64,000 nucleotides of DNA. Origin: Bradyrhizobium retamae. Its GTDB lineage: Bacteria > Pseudomonadota > Alphaproteobacteria > Rhizobiales > Xanthobacteraceae. Position numbers and translations under genes: made by a program. The stretch is from NCBI RefSeq assembly GCF_001440415.1, contig NZ_LLYA01000001.1, forward strand, positions 434,001 through 498,000, given 5' to 3'. A model generated the notes under the pieces. The model did no database searches, was not told where the DNA came from, and was given only the letters and a program-made list of their open reading frames with translations. Shown here in pieces: positions 53,863 through 63,620 of the stretch (position 1 is the stretch's first letter; each line of letters begins with the position of its first letter).

Positions 53863-55338
53863 ATGAAAACCCGCCTTGTATTGCTCCTATCCCTGATTTT
53901 TGCGGTCGCGTCGGTAGCCCCGTCGCTCGCAGCCGGCGAACGTTATGCGCTGGTGATCGGCAACGCGAAATATCCGGACGCCGAGGCGCCCCTGAAGGAA
54001 CCGATCAATGATGCCCGCGACATCGCCGAAGAGCTCAAGCGCGACGGCTTCAATGTCGATATCGGCGAGAACCTGACCGGCGAGCAGATGCGCCGCGCCT
54101 TCGAGCGGCTGTACGGCAAAATCAAGCCCGGCTCGGTCGCCCTGATATTCTTTTCGGGCTTTGGCGTGCAGTCGAGCCGCCAGAGCTACATGATCCCCGT
54201 CGATGCGCAGATCTGGACCGAGGCCGACGTTCGCCGCGACGGTTTCAGCCTCGAAACCGTGCTGGGGGAGATCAACAGCCGCGGCGCGGGCGTCAAGATC
54301 GCGCTGATCGACGCCAGCAGGCGCAATCCGTTCGAGCGCCGGTTCCGCAGCTTTTCCGCTGGCCTTGCCCCTGTTATCGCACCGAACGGCACGCTGGTGA
54401 TGTATTCGGCCGCGCTCTCGTCGGTCGTTTCCGACAATGGCAGCGACCGCAGCCTGTTTGTGAAAGAGCTGCTGAAGGAAATCCGCACCCCCGATTTGAT
54501 GGCGGAAGAAACGCTGAACCGCACCCGCGTCGGCGTCACCCGTGCCTCGCGCCAGGAGCAGGTGCCGTGGATATCGTCGTCGCTGGCCGAGGATTTCTCC
54601 TTTATTCCCAGCGGCGGTCCGCGGCCGGCGAGCCCGCCGCCAGCTCCGGTGGCCGCAGCGCCAACGACCGCCGCGCCTGCACCCGCCCCTGCTTCCGCAC
54701 CTGCCGCGCCCCAGGTGGCCACGCCTGCTCCGCCACCACCTCCTCCGGCGCCCCCGAAGCCGGCGGTTGAAACCGCGATTCCTCCGCCTCCGCCGCCGGC
54801 CAAGCCAGCCGAGAGCCCCAGCCCGACTGCGGTTGCGCTGGCCGACGACCCGACCATCAAGAACCTGACCACCAGGCTCAACGACAATCCGGACGATGCC
54901 GCCGCGCTGTACCGGCGCGGACAGGTCTATGCGAGCAAGGGCGCCTACGAGCTCGCCATCAAGGACTTCAACAATTCGCTGCGGCTGAATCCGAAGGATG
55001 TGGAAGCTTACAACAACCGCTGCTGGGCCCGCACGGTGATCGGGGATCTGCAGGCGGCACTGAAGGATTGCAACGAGGCGTTGCGGCTGCGGCCGAATTT
55101 CGTCGACGCGCTCGACAGCCGCGGCCTCGTTAACCTGAAAAGCGGCCTAAACAAGAATGCAATTGCTGATTTCGACGCCGCCCTCAAGATCAACCCGCGA
55201 TTGACGTCGTCGCTGTACGGCCGCGGTCTTGCCAAGAAGCGCAACGGCTCGATTTCGGAAGGCGATCTCGATATTAACAATGCGAAGGCGATGGACCCCA
55301 ATATCGTCAAGGAATTCGCCGATTACGGGGTGCAGTGA
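53863..55338 (+). CDS. Exported caspase-fold pseudoenzyme with proline-rich linker and TPRs
   Basis: This 491-residue protein has a signal peptide (RLVLLLSLIFAVASVAPSL, cleavage near AAGE), a caspase-like C14 domain (~25-245), a proline/alanine-rich linker (~251-330) and about three TPRs (~345-460). The caspase scaffold is clear: RYALVIGNAKYPD, YMIPVDAQ, KIALIDASRRNPF, YSAA. Both catalytic residues are gone: the expected GHG histidine is Phe100 (SGFGVQ) and the expected DACR cysteine is Ser152 (DASR). It should lack protease activity and act as a binding module. The TPR end matches the protein at 18304-19173. An OmpA-family gene follows. Confidence 0.85.
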   Translation: MKTRLVLLLSLIFAVASVAPSLAAGERYALVIGNAKYPDAEAPLKEPINDARDIAEELKRDGFNVDIGENLTGEQMRRAFERLYGKIKPGSVALIFFSGFGVQSSRQSYMIPVDAQIWTEADVRRDGFSLETVLGEINSRGAGVKIALIDASRRNPFERRFRSFSAGLAPVIAPNGTLVMYSAALSSVVSDNGSDRSLFVKELLKEIRTPDLMAEETLNRTRVGVTRASRQEQVPWISSSLAEDFSFIPSGGPRPASPPPAPVAAAPTTAAPAPAPASAPAAPQVATPAPPPPPPAPPKPAVETAIPPPPPPAKPAESPSPTAVALADDPTIKNLTTRLNDNPDDAAALYRRGQVYASKGAYELAIKDFNNSLRLNPKDVEAYNNRCWARTVIGDLQAALKDCNEALRLRPNFVDALDSRGLVNLKSGLNKNAIADFDAALKINPRLTSSLYGRGLAKKRNGSISEGDLDINNAKAMDPNIVKEFADYGVQ

Positions 55339-55486
55339 CGATTTTTTAGGTATGAAGGCTGGCGGCGCCTCGAACCCTGCGGCGGGCGCCCAGACTAAAG
55401 TAAAGCAGCCGGCCGCAAACCAAGGTGCGGCAGCTCATTTGGATGACCTTAGAACCGCGTGGGAAGCCCGCAGGAGGGGACTGGGA

Positions 55487-56164
55487 ATGGCAAATTTCTC
55501 AACAACGAAGGCTCTTACCGCAATCGTTTCGGTTGCGGCGCTCGGCGCCGCAATCGGCTTAAGTGTGGGAACTGCCCTCGCGCAGGAGAGGAACGTCACT
55601 GAAGATCAGATCGTCCGCGCGCTGGCGCCGGAGAAGAAGCCGCTCACCCGCGGCCTTTCGGTCGGCCCGCACCAAACCGTCGATCCGACCGCTGCCGCTG
55701 CCGAAAGCAAATTCGTCCAGAAGATCCGCGGCCGCTCCACGCGGTCGCTCTCGACCGCCGAGCGCGAGGAAATCGCCGCCATCGTCAAGGACAAGCCGAA
55801 GATCGATCTGGAAATCAATTTCGACTACAACTCGGCCGACATCAGCGCGAAGTCGCTGCCGTCGGTTCAGGCGCTCGGCCGCGCGCTCACCAACAATGAT
55901 CTGAGGGGCTCGACCTTCGTGGTCGCGGGCCACACCGACGCGGCCGGCGGCGAAGCCTACAACCAGGATCTGTCCGAGCGCCGCGCCGACGCGATCAAGC
56001 GCTATCTCGTCGACAAATACGGCATCAACGGCACTGATCTCGTCACCGTCGGATATGGCAAGAGCAAGCTCAAGGATCCGAGCCAGCCGATGGCGGAAGT
56101 GAACCGCCGCGTCCAAGTCGTGAACATGGAAAACAAGGCCACGGCGTCGAACGCATCCAAGTAA
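55487..56164 (+). CDS. OmpA-family outer-membrane/peptidoglycan-binding protein
   Basis: This 225-residue exported protein has a signal peptide (IVSVAALGAAIGLSVGTALAQ) and a C-terminal OmpA domain (INFDYNSADI, VAGHTDAAGGEAYNQDLSER and RRADAIKRYLVDKYGI) that binds peptidoglycan. There is no N-terminal beta-barrel. The ATG at 55487 has AGGAGGGG upstream; the longer frame overlapping the previous gene lacks support. It is 148 bases after the pseudo-caspase, so they may be expressed together and meet in the periplasm. Confidence 0.9.
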   Translation: MANFSTTKALTAIVSVAALGAAIGLSVGTALAQERNVTEDQIVRALAPEKKPLTRGLSVGPHQTVDPTAAAAESKFVQKIRGRSTRSLSTAEREEIAAIVKDKPKIDLEINFDYNSADISAKSLPSVQALGRALTNNDLRGSTFVVAGHTDAAGGEAYNQDLSERRADAIKRYLVDKYGINGTDLVTVGYGKSKLKDPSQPMAEVNRRVQVVNMENKATASNASK

Positions 56165-56308
56165 GGGCGTGGCGCCGAGCAATAGTTTCCGGCTACAATA
56201 CGTCCCGCAGCACAAATGCGGGACGTATTCGTTTTGGGCGAGATCGCAGGCCTTCGGCCAGCCAATGCGCCCTGTTTGATTTGACTTCCAGTCTGGATTG
56301 ATCCGGCA

Positions 56309-57232
56309 ATGAAATTCTCCGAATACTTCAAACCCGCGCTCGGGGTGACCTTCGTTGCCGTTGTGGCCGTCGGCTATTACTGGTTCGAGCACCGTCCGCG
56401 CGCGGAAGAAAAGGAAACGCCGGGCCAGGCGCTGGTGATCGTGACCAAATCCACCAATGCCTGTTTCTCCGACATGGTGCGCGTCACCGGTTTTATCGTG
56501 CCGCGGCGCGAGGCCCAGATCGGCGTCGATCAGGAGGGCTCCAGGGTCACTGACCTGTTCGTCAAGGAAGGCGATACGGTTACCGAAAATCAGGAGATGG
56601 CGCGCCTCACCCCGCCGCCACAACAGCCGGGAGCCCCGGGAGGCCGGTCTGGACCGATATTGCTTCGCGCCCCCGCTGCCGGTCTCGTCACCGAAGTGAG
56701 GACTGCGGTCGGCGCGCCGGCTTCGCCGCAGGCCGGCCCGATGTTCCGTGTCTCCGTGAACAATGAAATCGAGCTCGAAGCCGAAGTGCCGAGCGTTCAT
56801 CTGCTCAAGCTCAATCCTGGTGCGACGGTACGCATCAGCCGTGACGATGCGCCCGATGTCGTCGGCAAGGTCCGGCAGATCTCGCCGCAGATCGACCGCA
56901 CTACCCAACTCGGCAAGGTCCGGATTTCGCTGAACAACAATCCCTCGCTCAAGGTCGGCATGTTTGCCCGCGCCAATATCGATGCCAAGCGCTCCTGCGG
57001 CGTAGCCGTCCCGCGCACCGCCATCGACCGCCTGACCCTGCAGGTGGTAAAGGGCAACACCATCGAGACGCGAAAGGTGCGGGTCGGCCTGACCTCCGAA
57101 ACCTCAACTGAAATTCTTGAAGGCCTCGACGTCGGCGAAACCGTCGTGGCCGATGCTGGCACCTCGCTGCATGACGGCGACCAGGTCAAGACCATGTTCG
57201 CCGATGAACTCGAGCGCACGCGGGCACGCTAA
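56309..57232 (+). CDS. RND efflux periplasmic adaptor lacking the helical hairpin
   Basis: This 307-residue membrane-fusion protein has an N-terminal anchor (ALGVTFVAVVAVGYYWF) and split lipoyl halves (SRVTDLFVKEGDTVTENQEM and ILLRAPAAGLVTEVRTAVG). Where typical adaptors carry a long alpha-helical hairpin that contacts TolC, only a proline/glycine loop of about 15 residues (TPPPQQPGAPGGRSGP) is found. A beta-barrel domain (NNEIELEAEVPSVHLLKL) and membrane-proximal domain follow. The stop overlaps the RND gene start by one base (TAATG). No outer-membrane channel gene is nearby. Confidence 0.88.
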   Translation: MKFSEYFKPALGVTFVAVVAVGYYWFEHRPRAEEKETPGQALVIVTKSTNACFSDMVRVTGFIVPRREAQIGVDQEGSRVTDLFVKEGDTVTENQEMARLTPPPQQPGAPGGRSGPILLRAPAAGLVTEVRTAVGAPASPQAGPMFRVSVNNEIELEAEVPSVHLLKLNPGATVRISRDDAPDVVGKVRQISPQIDRTTQLGKVRISLNNNPSLKVGMFARANIDAKRSCGVAVPRTAIDRLTLQVVKGNTIETRKVRVGLTSETSTEILEGLDVGETVVADAGTSLHDGDQVKTMFADELERTRAR

Positions 57233-60200
57233 TGGCTTTGAACATCTCGGCTTGGTCGATCCGGAACCCGCTTCCTTCGGTCGTCTTTTCAATCATTCTC
57301 CTGGTGCTCGGCTGGGTCAGCTTCACCAAGCTCGCGGTGACGCGGCTGCCGAGCGCCGACATCCCCGTGATCTCGGTCGCTGTCGCGCAATTCGGCGCTG
57401 CTCCCGCCGAACTGGAAGCACAGGTCACCAAGACCATCGAGGACGGCGTATCCGGCGTGGAAGGCGTTCGGCATATTTCGTCCTCAATCACCGACGGCCT
57501 ATCGGTGACGACGATCCAGTTCGCGCTCGAGACCAACACCGATCGCGCGCTGAACGACGTCAAGGATGCCGTCACCCGTGTACGCGCCAACCTGCCGCAG
57601 AACGTCAACGAGCCGCTGATCCAGCGCGTCGACGTGATCGGCCTGCCGATCGTCACCTATGCCGCGATCTCGCCCGGCAAGACGCCGGAACAGCTTTCCT
57701 ATTTTGTCGACGACGTCGTCAAGCGTGCGCTGCAGGGCGTCCGCGGCGTTGCGCAGGTCGAGCGCATCGGCGGTGTCGAGCGCGAAATTCTCGTTTCGCT
57801 CGATCCCGACCGGCTGCAGGCGGCGGGGCTCACCGCCGTTAATGTCAGCCAGATCCTTCGCGGAACCAATGTCGACCTCGCCGGCGGCCGTGCCGAAATC
57901 GGCAAGAACGACCAGGCGATCCGCACGCTGGCAGGCGCCAAGACGCTGAACGATCTCGCCGGCACGATGATCCCGCTGTTCGGCGGCGGCGAAGTCCGGC
58001 TCGACGACCTCGGCACCGTCACCGACACCATTGCCGATCGCCGGACCTTTGCCCGCTTCAACGGCGAACCGGTGGTGGCGCTCGGCATCAAGCGCTCCAA
58101 GGGCGCCAGCGACGTCGTGGTGGCGGAGGCCGTGCAGAAGCGCATCGATGCGCTGAAGGTCGCCTATCCCGACGTCGACCTAAAGCTGATCGACACCTCG
58201 GTCAACTTCACCAAGGGCAACTACGATGCGGCGATCTCGACCTTGTTCGAAGGCGCGATCCTCGCGGTGATCGTCGTGCTGCTGTTCCTGCGCGATATCA
58301 GAGCCACCATTATCGCCGCGATCTCACTGCCGTTGTCGATATTCCCGGCGTTCTGGGCGATGGACCTGCTTGGCTTCTCGCTGAACCTCGTCTCCTTCCT
58401 CGCCATTACGCTGTCCACGGGCATTCTGGTCGACGACGCCATCGTCGAAATCGAGAACATCGTGCGCCACATGCGCATGGGCAAGTCGCCCTATCGCGCG
58501 GCGCTCGAAGCCGCCGATGAAATCGGTCTCGCGGTGATCGCGATTTCGCTGACCATCATTGCGATCTTTGCTCCCGCCAGCTTCATGTCCGGTATCGCGG
58601 GACAGTTCTTCAAGCAGTTCGGCATCACCGTGTCGGTGCAGGTGTTCTTCTCGCTGCTCGCCGCGCGCTTCGTCACGCCGGTGCTCGCCGCTTACTTCCT
58701 GAAGGATCACCCGCACGAAGACCCCCCGCCCGGACGCATCCTGCAGACCTACTCCAAACTCGTGACCTGGTCGGTGAAGCACTACTTCATCACGGTGCTG
58801 ATCGGCTTCGGCGTCTTCGCCGCTTCGATCTGGAGCATCACGCTGCTGCCGCAAGGCTTCCTGCCTGCGCAGGACACCGCGCGCTCGCTGCTGGCAATGG
58901 AATTGCCGCCCGGCTCGCAGCTTGCCTACACCGAAAAGGTCACTGAAGAAATCGTCGCCCGGCTGCGCAAGCGCCCCGAGGTGAAGAGCATCTTCGTCGA
59001 CGGCGGGCGCGTGCCGCCGGGAACGCAGGAAGTCCGCCGCGCCGCGCTGATCATCAACTATACGCCGAAGGCCGATCGCAACATCACCCAGCGGCAGCTC
59101 GAACTCGAGATCGGCCAGGAGTTGGAAAACGTTCCCGATATCCGCTTCTGGTTTCTTGACGAGAACGGCCTGCGCGCGATTTCTCTTGTCGTGACCGGCA
59201 CCGACAGCAACATTGTCAACAACGTCGCCAGCGAGCTGGCGACGCAGATGAAGCGGATCCCGATCATCGCCAACGTGATCTCGGAAACCGCGCTTGACCG
59301 GCCCGAGCTTCGCATCCGTCCGCGGGCCGAACTGGCGGCACGTCTTGGCGTTTCGACGGAGAGCCTGTCGCAGACGATTCGTGTAGCCACCATTGGCGAC
59401 GTCGGTCCGGCATTGGCAAAATTCGACGCTGGCGACCGTCAGGTGCCGATCCGGGTCCAGCTCGAGGACAGTGCGCGCAGCGACCTGCAGATGCTGCAGC
59501 AATTGCGGGTGCCGCTCGGCCAGCGCGGCGAACGCGGCGGCGTGCCGCTATCTGTCGTCGCCGACATCCAGCTCGATCAGGGCCCGACCAGCATCAACCG
59601 TTACGACCGCGAACGACAGGCGACCGTCGCCGCCGACCTCGTCGGCACCGCGGCGCTCGGCGACGCCACCAAGTTGATCTACGACCTTCCGGTCATGAAA
59701 AGCCTGCCGAAGGGCGTGAAGGTCAGCCCGTCGGGCGACGCCGAGAGCCTCAACGAATTGTCAGAAGGCTTTGCGACTGCGATCACTGCCGGCCTGATGA
59801 TGGTTTATGCGGTGCTGGTGCTGTTGTTCGGCACCTTCCTGCAGCCGATCACGATCCTGTTCTCGCTGCCGCTCTCGATCGGCGGCGCGATCGCCGCATT
59901 GCTGCTGACCGGCAAGCAGCTCACAACGCCGGTGTGGATCGGCATCCTGATGCTGATGGGCATCGTCACCAAGAACGCCATCATGCTGGTCGATTTCGCC
60001 ACTACGGCGATCCGCGAGGGCAAGAAGCGCGAAGACGCCATGATCGATGCCGGCATGAAGCGCGCGCGCCCGATCGTGATGACGACGATTGCGATGGCGG
60101 CGGGCATGATGCCGTCAGCGCTGGCGTTCGGCGCCGGCGGCGAATTCCGCTCGCCGATGGCGCTCGCGGTGATCGGCGGCCTGATCTTCTCCACCATCCT

Positions 60201-60381
60201 GTCGCTGGTGTTCGTGCCGGCGATGTTCATGGTGATGGACGATGTCGGCGCCCTGTGCTGGCGCCTCGGCAAGAAGCTGATCGTCTCCAGCGCGGAGACG
60301 GAGGATGCCAGCCACGGACCGGACCACAAGGAGCCGCCGGCCAAGGGCCCGCCGCCAGCGATGTCGCCTGCGGCGGAGTGA
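57232..60381 (+). CDS. RND-family efflux permease
   Basis: This 1049-residue inner-membrane proton-drug antiporter has the full RND layout: N-terminal helix, two large periplasmic loops and 12 membrane segments. The helix-4 proton-relay aspartates are in LSTGILVDDAIVEIENIVRH, and a matching helix-10 lysine region is GILMLMGIVTKNAIMLVDF. It is closest by eye to the HAE-1 hydrophobe/multidrug branch. It is translationally coupled to the short adaptor. The substrate range is unknown. The gene ends 52 bases before the convergent crp-type gene. Confidence 0.93.
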   Translation: MALNISAWSIRNPLPSVVFSIILLVLGWVSFTKLAVTRLPSADIPVISVAVAQFGAAPAELEAQVTKTIEDGVSGVEGVRHISSSITDGLSVTTIQFALETNTDRALNDVKDAVTRVRANLPQNVNEPLIQRVDVIGLPIVTYAAISPGKTPEQLSYFVDDVVKRALQGVRGVAQVERIGGVEREILVSLDPDRLQAAGLTAVNVSQILRGTNVDLAGGRAEIGKNDQAIRTLAGAKTLNDLAGTMIPLFGGGEVRLDDLGTVTDTIADRRTFARFNGEPVVALGIKRSKGASDVVVAEAVQKRIDALKVAYPDVDLKLIDTSVNFTKGNYDAAISTLFEGAILAVIVVLLFLRDIRATIIAAISLPLSIFPAFWAMDLLGFSLNLVSFLAITLSTGILVDDAIVEIENIVRHMRMGKSPYRAALEAADEIGLAVIAISLTIIAIFAPASFMSGIAGQFFKQFGITVSVQVFFSLLAARFVTPVLAAYFLKDHPHEDPPPGRILQTYSKLVTWSVKHYFITVLIGFGVFAASIWSITLLPQGFLPAQDTARSLLAMELPPGSQLAYTEKVTEEIVARLRKRPEVKSIFVDGGRVPPGTQEVRRAALIINYTPKADRNITQRQLELEIGQELENVPDIRFWFLDENGLRAISLVVTGTDSNIVNNVASELATQMKRIPIIANVISETALDRPELRIRPRAELAARLGVSTESLSQTIRVATIGDVGPALAKFDAGDRQVPIRVQLEDSARSDLQMLQQLRVPLGQRGERGGVPLSVVADIQLDQGPTSINRYDRERQATVAADLVGTAALGDATKLIYDLPVMKSLPKGVKVSPSGDAESLNELSEGFATAITAGLMMVYAVLVLLFGTFLQPITILFSLPLSIGGAIAALLLTGKQLTTPVWIGILMLMGIVTKNAIMLVDFATTAIREGKKREDAMIDAGMKRARPIVMTTIAMAAGMMPSALAFGAGGEFRSPMALAVIGGLIFSTILSLVFVPAMFMVMDDVGALCWRLGKKLIVSSAETEDASHGPDHKEPPAKGPPPAMSPAAE

Positions 60382-60433
60382 GGAGCAGTCCTGGCCGATC
60401 CAAGCGATTCCCGCTACCTATTGACCCCGCGGT

Positions 60434-61108
60434 CTACTCGTTCCTCGCCACCGCCGTCAGCTTGGTCATGTTCTGCAGCAAAATCCGCCCGCGCTGCAGG
60501 TCCAAGATGCCGTCCTTGCGCCAGAGCTGCAGTTGCCGGTTGACGCTTTCACGGGCGGCGCCGACGAAGACGCCGAGTTGCTCCTGCGAGATGTGCACTT
60601 CGGAACCGAAATCCGAAGCGAGCGCACAGAGCCTCCGCGCCAGCCGAACCGGCAGCGGCTGCAGCACCGATTCTTCCATCCGCTCGCTCTGCCAGCGGAT
60701 GCGCTGGCACAACAGCGTGATGATCTTGATCGCGACCTTGGGCTCGCGCTCCAGGAAGGCGAGGAAATCCTCGCGCCGCAGCACGAACAGTTCCGACGGC
60801 TCGCCGGCGGTGGCGTCCGCGGTGCGGCTCTGGCCGTCGAGCACGGCGACTTCGCCGAAGAGATCGCCGGAGCCCATGAAATTCAACGTCAAGCGGCTGC
60901 CGTCGGAGGCGCCGGTTTCGATCCGGATCTGGCCGCGGCGGACGCCGTACAGGGCATCGCCGGGATCGCCCTTCTGGAACAACATTTCGCCGACGCCGAG
61001 CTGCTGGGTGTGGCAAAGGCCGGAGATGCGCTGCAATTCGTCGGCGCCCAAATCCGCAAACATCGGGTTCATTTTCAAAATGACCGCAAATTCGGCCTGT
61101 TTAGTCAT
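60434..61108 (-). CDS. Crp/Fnr-family regulator
   Basis: This 224-residue regulator has a cyclic-nucleotide-binding-type beta roll (GVGEMLFQKGDPGDALYGVR, GSGDLFGEVAVLDGQSRTAD) and a C-terminal helix-turn-helix (ISQEQLGVFVGAARESVNRQ). The roll lacks the Fnr N-terminal cysteine cluster, so it is not an oxygen-sensing Fnr. The ATG at 61108 has GAAGGCGA upstream; a longer frame exists but adds no conserved sequence. It is divergent from the AsmA gene and convergent with the RND gene. Targets are unknown. Confidence 0.9.
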   Translation of the reverse strand: MTKQAEFAVILKMNPMFADLGADELQRISGLCHTQQLGVGEMLFQKGDPGDALYGVRRGQIRIETGASDGSRLTLNFMGSGDLFGEVAVLDGQSRTADATAGEPSELFVLRREDFLAFLEREPKVAIKIITLLCQRIRWQSERMEESVLQPLPVRLARRLCALASDFGSEVHISQEQLGVFVGAARESVNRQLQLWRKDGILDLQRGRILLQNMTKLTAVARNE

Positions 61109-61325
61109 TGTATCGCCTTCCAGATCGGCTCCACCGCCCCCGAACGCCGTTAGCAGGATTCCCCTGCCCACGAGTGTGTCATAAGTCACATAACTTTGCA
61201 GTACCCCCGGATTATTTTTGGCTGCTTTGGGCGCTATCCCTTTCCGGGATAAGCTCGCCCGACCGGTTGCGACGGCGTGTCGAGCCACCGAAATAAGAGC
61301 CGTTTGCGCGGTCTGGAATGTCGAT

Positions 61326-63362
61326 ATGAGAGCACTGAAAATTGCCGGCGCCATCATTGCCGCCGTGATCGTCGTCATCGCGCTGCTGCTGGTGACCGGC
61401 ATCCCCTCGGGCTACTTGAAGGCCGAGATCCAGGAGAGGATCGAGCGCGAGACCGGCTACAAGCTCGCCATCAATGGCGGCGCCAAGATCGGCCTGTGGC
61501 CGCAGCTCAATATCCGGCTGAACGATGTCACGCTGCAGGATCCCAGGGATCGGGACATCAACCATCGTTTCACGGCTTCGAGCATCGAGGCGGACGTGAC
61601 GCTGGCGAGCCTGTGGGCCGGCCGGCCGCAGATCACCGAACTCGTCATCATTCGCCCGGTGGTGAATTTGCCCCTGAGGCGCGAGCGCGTGAGGGAGGCC
61701 AATCCTCCCTCGAAGCCCGCCGGCGGCAAGGCGACAGACGCCTTTTCGATCGAGCATGTCAGCGTCACCGGCGGCACCATCGTGTTCTCCAATTTGCGCG
61801 ACCGCGTCGAGAACAGGATCGAGACCGTCAACGCCGACATCACGATTGATGCCGACCGCAAGGTTACGCTGACCGGCAGCGCGCGCAGCGGCGGCCATTC
61901 GCTGAAATTCGAGGCCAAGGCGGCGCTGCCTGCGGCCCCGGTCGAACGGCAGAATATTCCGGCCGAGATCAAGATCGACGCGCCAGGCCTGTTGCACGCG
62001 CAGCTCATGGCCAAGGCCGAAGCCCGGCTCAACGGCTCGGTCGTGATGATCAACGGCGTCACCGGCGCCCTCGGCGACGGCGCGTTCAACGGCTGGGCCT
62101 CGGTCGATCTGTCGAGCAAGCCGCTCGTGAAGCTCGACCTCGATTTCCAGAAGCTCACGGTCGCGATGTCGCGCAGCACCGATTCTTCCTCGGCGCAGTC
62201 CTGGAGCAACGCGACGATCGACGTCAACGGGCTCAACTACGTCGACCTGCAGGCGCGGATTTCCGCGGCCGAACTCAAGATCGGCGACGCGCGCTTCACC
62301 CCCGCCGCGATCGACGCCACGCTCGCAAGCGGCGTCCTGAAGGCACAGGTTTCCAATGTTGGCGCCTATGACGGCAACGCCAATGGCGACCTGACCGTCG
62401 ATGTCTCCACCGCCAATCCCGCCTACACGATACGGGCCGACCTCACCGGCGTACGCGCGCTGCCGCTGCTGGATGGCCTTGCCGATTTCGACAGGATCGA
62501 CGGCAGGATGCAGGCGAAGATCAGCGTGCGCTCCTCCGGCACCAGCCAGCGCGCGATCATGTCGAACATCGCGGGCACCGCCTTCGTCGTGTTCCGGGAC
62601 GGCGCCATCAAGGGGCTCAACGTCGCACAGATGATCCGCTCGCTTACTGCGAGCACCTTGTCCGGGTGGCAGGCGAGCGATGAGAAGGCGACGGATCTTT
62701 CGCAATTGTCGGCGTCGTTCAAAATCGACAAGGGGCAGGCGCAGACCACGGATCTCAACCTCGTCGGCCCGCTGGTGAAGATGACCGGCGTCGGCACCAT
62801 TGATCTCGGCACCAAGCAGATCGGCTTCCGTGTCGAGCCGAAACTGGTGATGACCACCGAAGGCCAGGGCCGCGTCAGCGATCCGGTCGGGCTCGGCATT
62901 CCCGTGATGATCGAGGGACCGTGGGGGAGCCCGCGGATCTATCCGGAGATGCAGGGCATTCTCGACAATCCGGAGGGGGCCTATGCCAAGCTGAGGGAAA
63001 TGGGCAAGGGCCTGTTCGGCGCGAACGGCGGCGGGCTGGGCGCTGCGATCGGCAACCTGCTCGGCGGCGGACAACAGGGTGCGGCCGGACAAGGCACTGC
63101 GCCCGGCAGCGGCCAGACGGGCGGCCAGCTTGGTGAGACCATCGGCAATCTCATTCAGGGCTTGGGTGGATTGGGCCAGAATCAGCCGCAAGGCGGCGCG
63201 CGCCCGGGCGGTCAGCGGAGCCTGACGCCGACTTCGCCAGCCGAGGCGCCAACGCAAGCCGCGCCGGCCGAGCCGGCGCCTCCAGCAGCGCCGAGCGACA
63301 CAACCACGCAGCAGGACAGCCAGCCGATGAACGAGGTGTTGCGGCAGTTGTTCAATCGCTGA
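61326..63362 (+). CDS. AsmA-family protein
   Basis: This 678-residue protein has an N-terminal membrane anchor (GAIIAAVIVVIALLLV) and a large periplasmic beta-rich region of the AsmA type (YLKAEIQERIERETGYKLAI; GKGLFGANGGGLGAAIGNLL near the end). AsmA proteins are linked to outer-membrane lipid handling. The C-terminal ~100 residues are glycine-, proline- and glutamine-rich and probably disordered. The ATG at 61326 is placed just before the anchor. It is followed by a double-hairpin repeat. Confidence 0.9.
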   Translation: MRALKIAGAIIAAVIVVIALLLVTGIPSGYLKAEIQERIERETGYKLAINGGAKIGLWPQLNIRLNDVTLQDPRDRDINHRFTASSIEADVTLASLWAGRPQITELVIIRPVVNLPLRRERVREANPPSKPAGGKATDAFSIEHVSVTGGTIVFSNLRDRVENRIETVNADITIDADRKVTLTGSARSGGHSLKFEAKAALPAAPVERQNIPAEIKIDAPGLLHAQLMAKAEARLNGSVVMINGVTGALGDGAFNGWASVDLSSKPLVKLDLDFQKLTVAMSRSTDSSSAQSWSNATIDVNGLNYVDLQARISAAELKIGDARFTPAAIDATLASGVLKAQVSNVGAYDGNANGDLTVDVSTANPAYTIRADLTGVRALPLLDGLADFDRIDGRMQAKISVRSSGTSQRAIMSNIAGTAFVVFRDGAIKGLNVAQMIRSLTASTLSGWQASDEKATDLSQLSASFKIDKGQAQTTDLNLVGPLVKMTGVGTIDLGTKQIGFRVEPKLVMTTEGQGRVSDPVGLGIPVMIEGPWGSPRIYPEMQGILDNPEGAYAKLREMGKGLFGANGGGLGAAIGNLLGGGQQGAAGQGTAPGSGQTGGQLGETIGNLIQGLGGLGQNQPQGGARPGGQRSLTPTSPAEAPTQAAPAEPAPPAAPSDTTTQQDSQPMNEVLRQLFNR

Positions 63363-63374
63363 GGTTGATACTCC

Positions 63375-63422
63375 CTCGCCCGGCGCTTCGCGCCGACCTC
63401 TCCCCGCGAAGAGCGGGGCGAG
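63375..63422. repeat. Double-hairpin intergenic repeat after the AsmA gene
   Basis: Stems CGGCGC/GCGCCG (63381-63386/63390-63395) and CCCCGC/GCGGGG (63402-63407/63413-63418) lie within an outer CTCGCC/GGCGAG frame. This matches repeats common in Bradyrhizobium gene gaps and may end transcription of the AsmA gene. Confidence 0.65.
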
Positions 63423-63620
63423 GTTAAGCGGGGGCCTACGCATGCCGACGAATTCGCGGATTCCTGCTCGAAATCCGGGCTAACCATGCTGGCCGAGGGC
63501 CCGCCGGTCCCCTCAATTCGTGCTAAACAGGCCCTCATCCGGGGCCAGCGATTGCGGCTGGCCCCGCAGCAAGCGACGAACGGATGCGCATGCTTAAGGG
63601 CGTGGCGCACGAGGGTCCGG

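Noticed and set aside
61212..63443. 743-codon frame antisense to the AsmA gene
   Set aside because: Shadow of a GC-rich gene; it lacks a plausible start context and domains.
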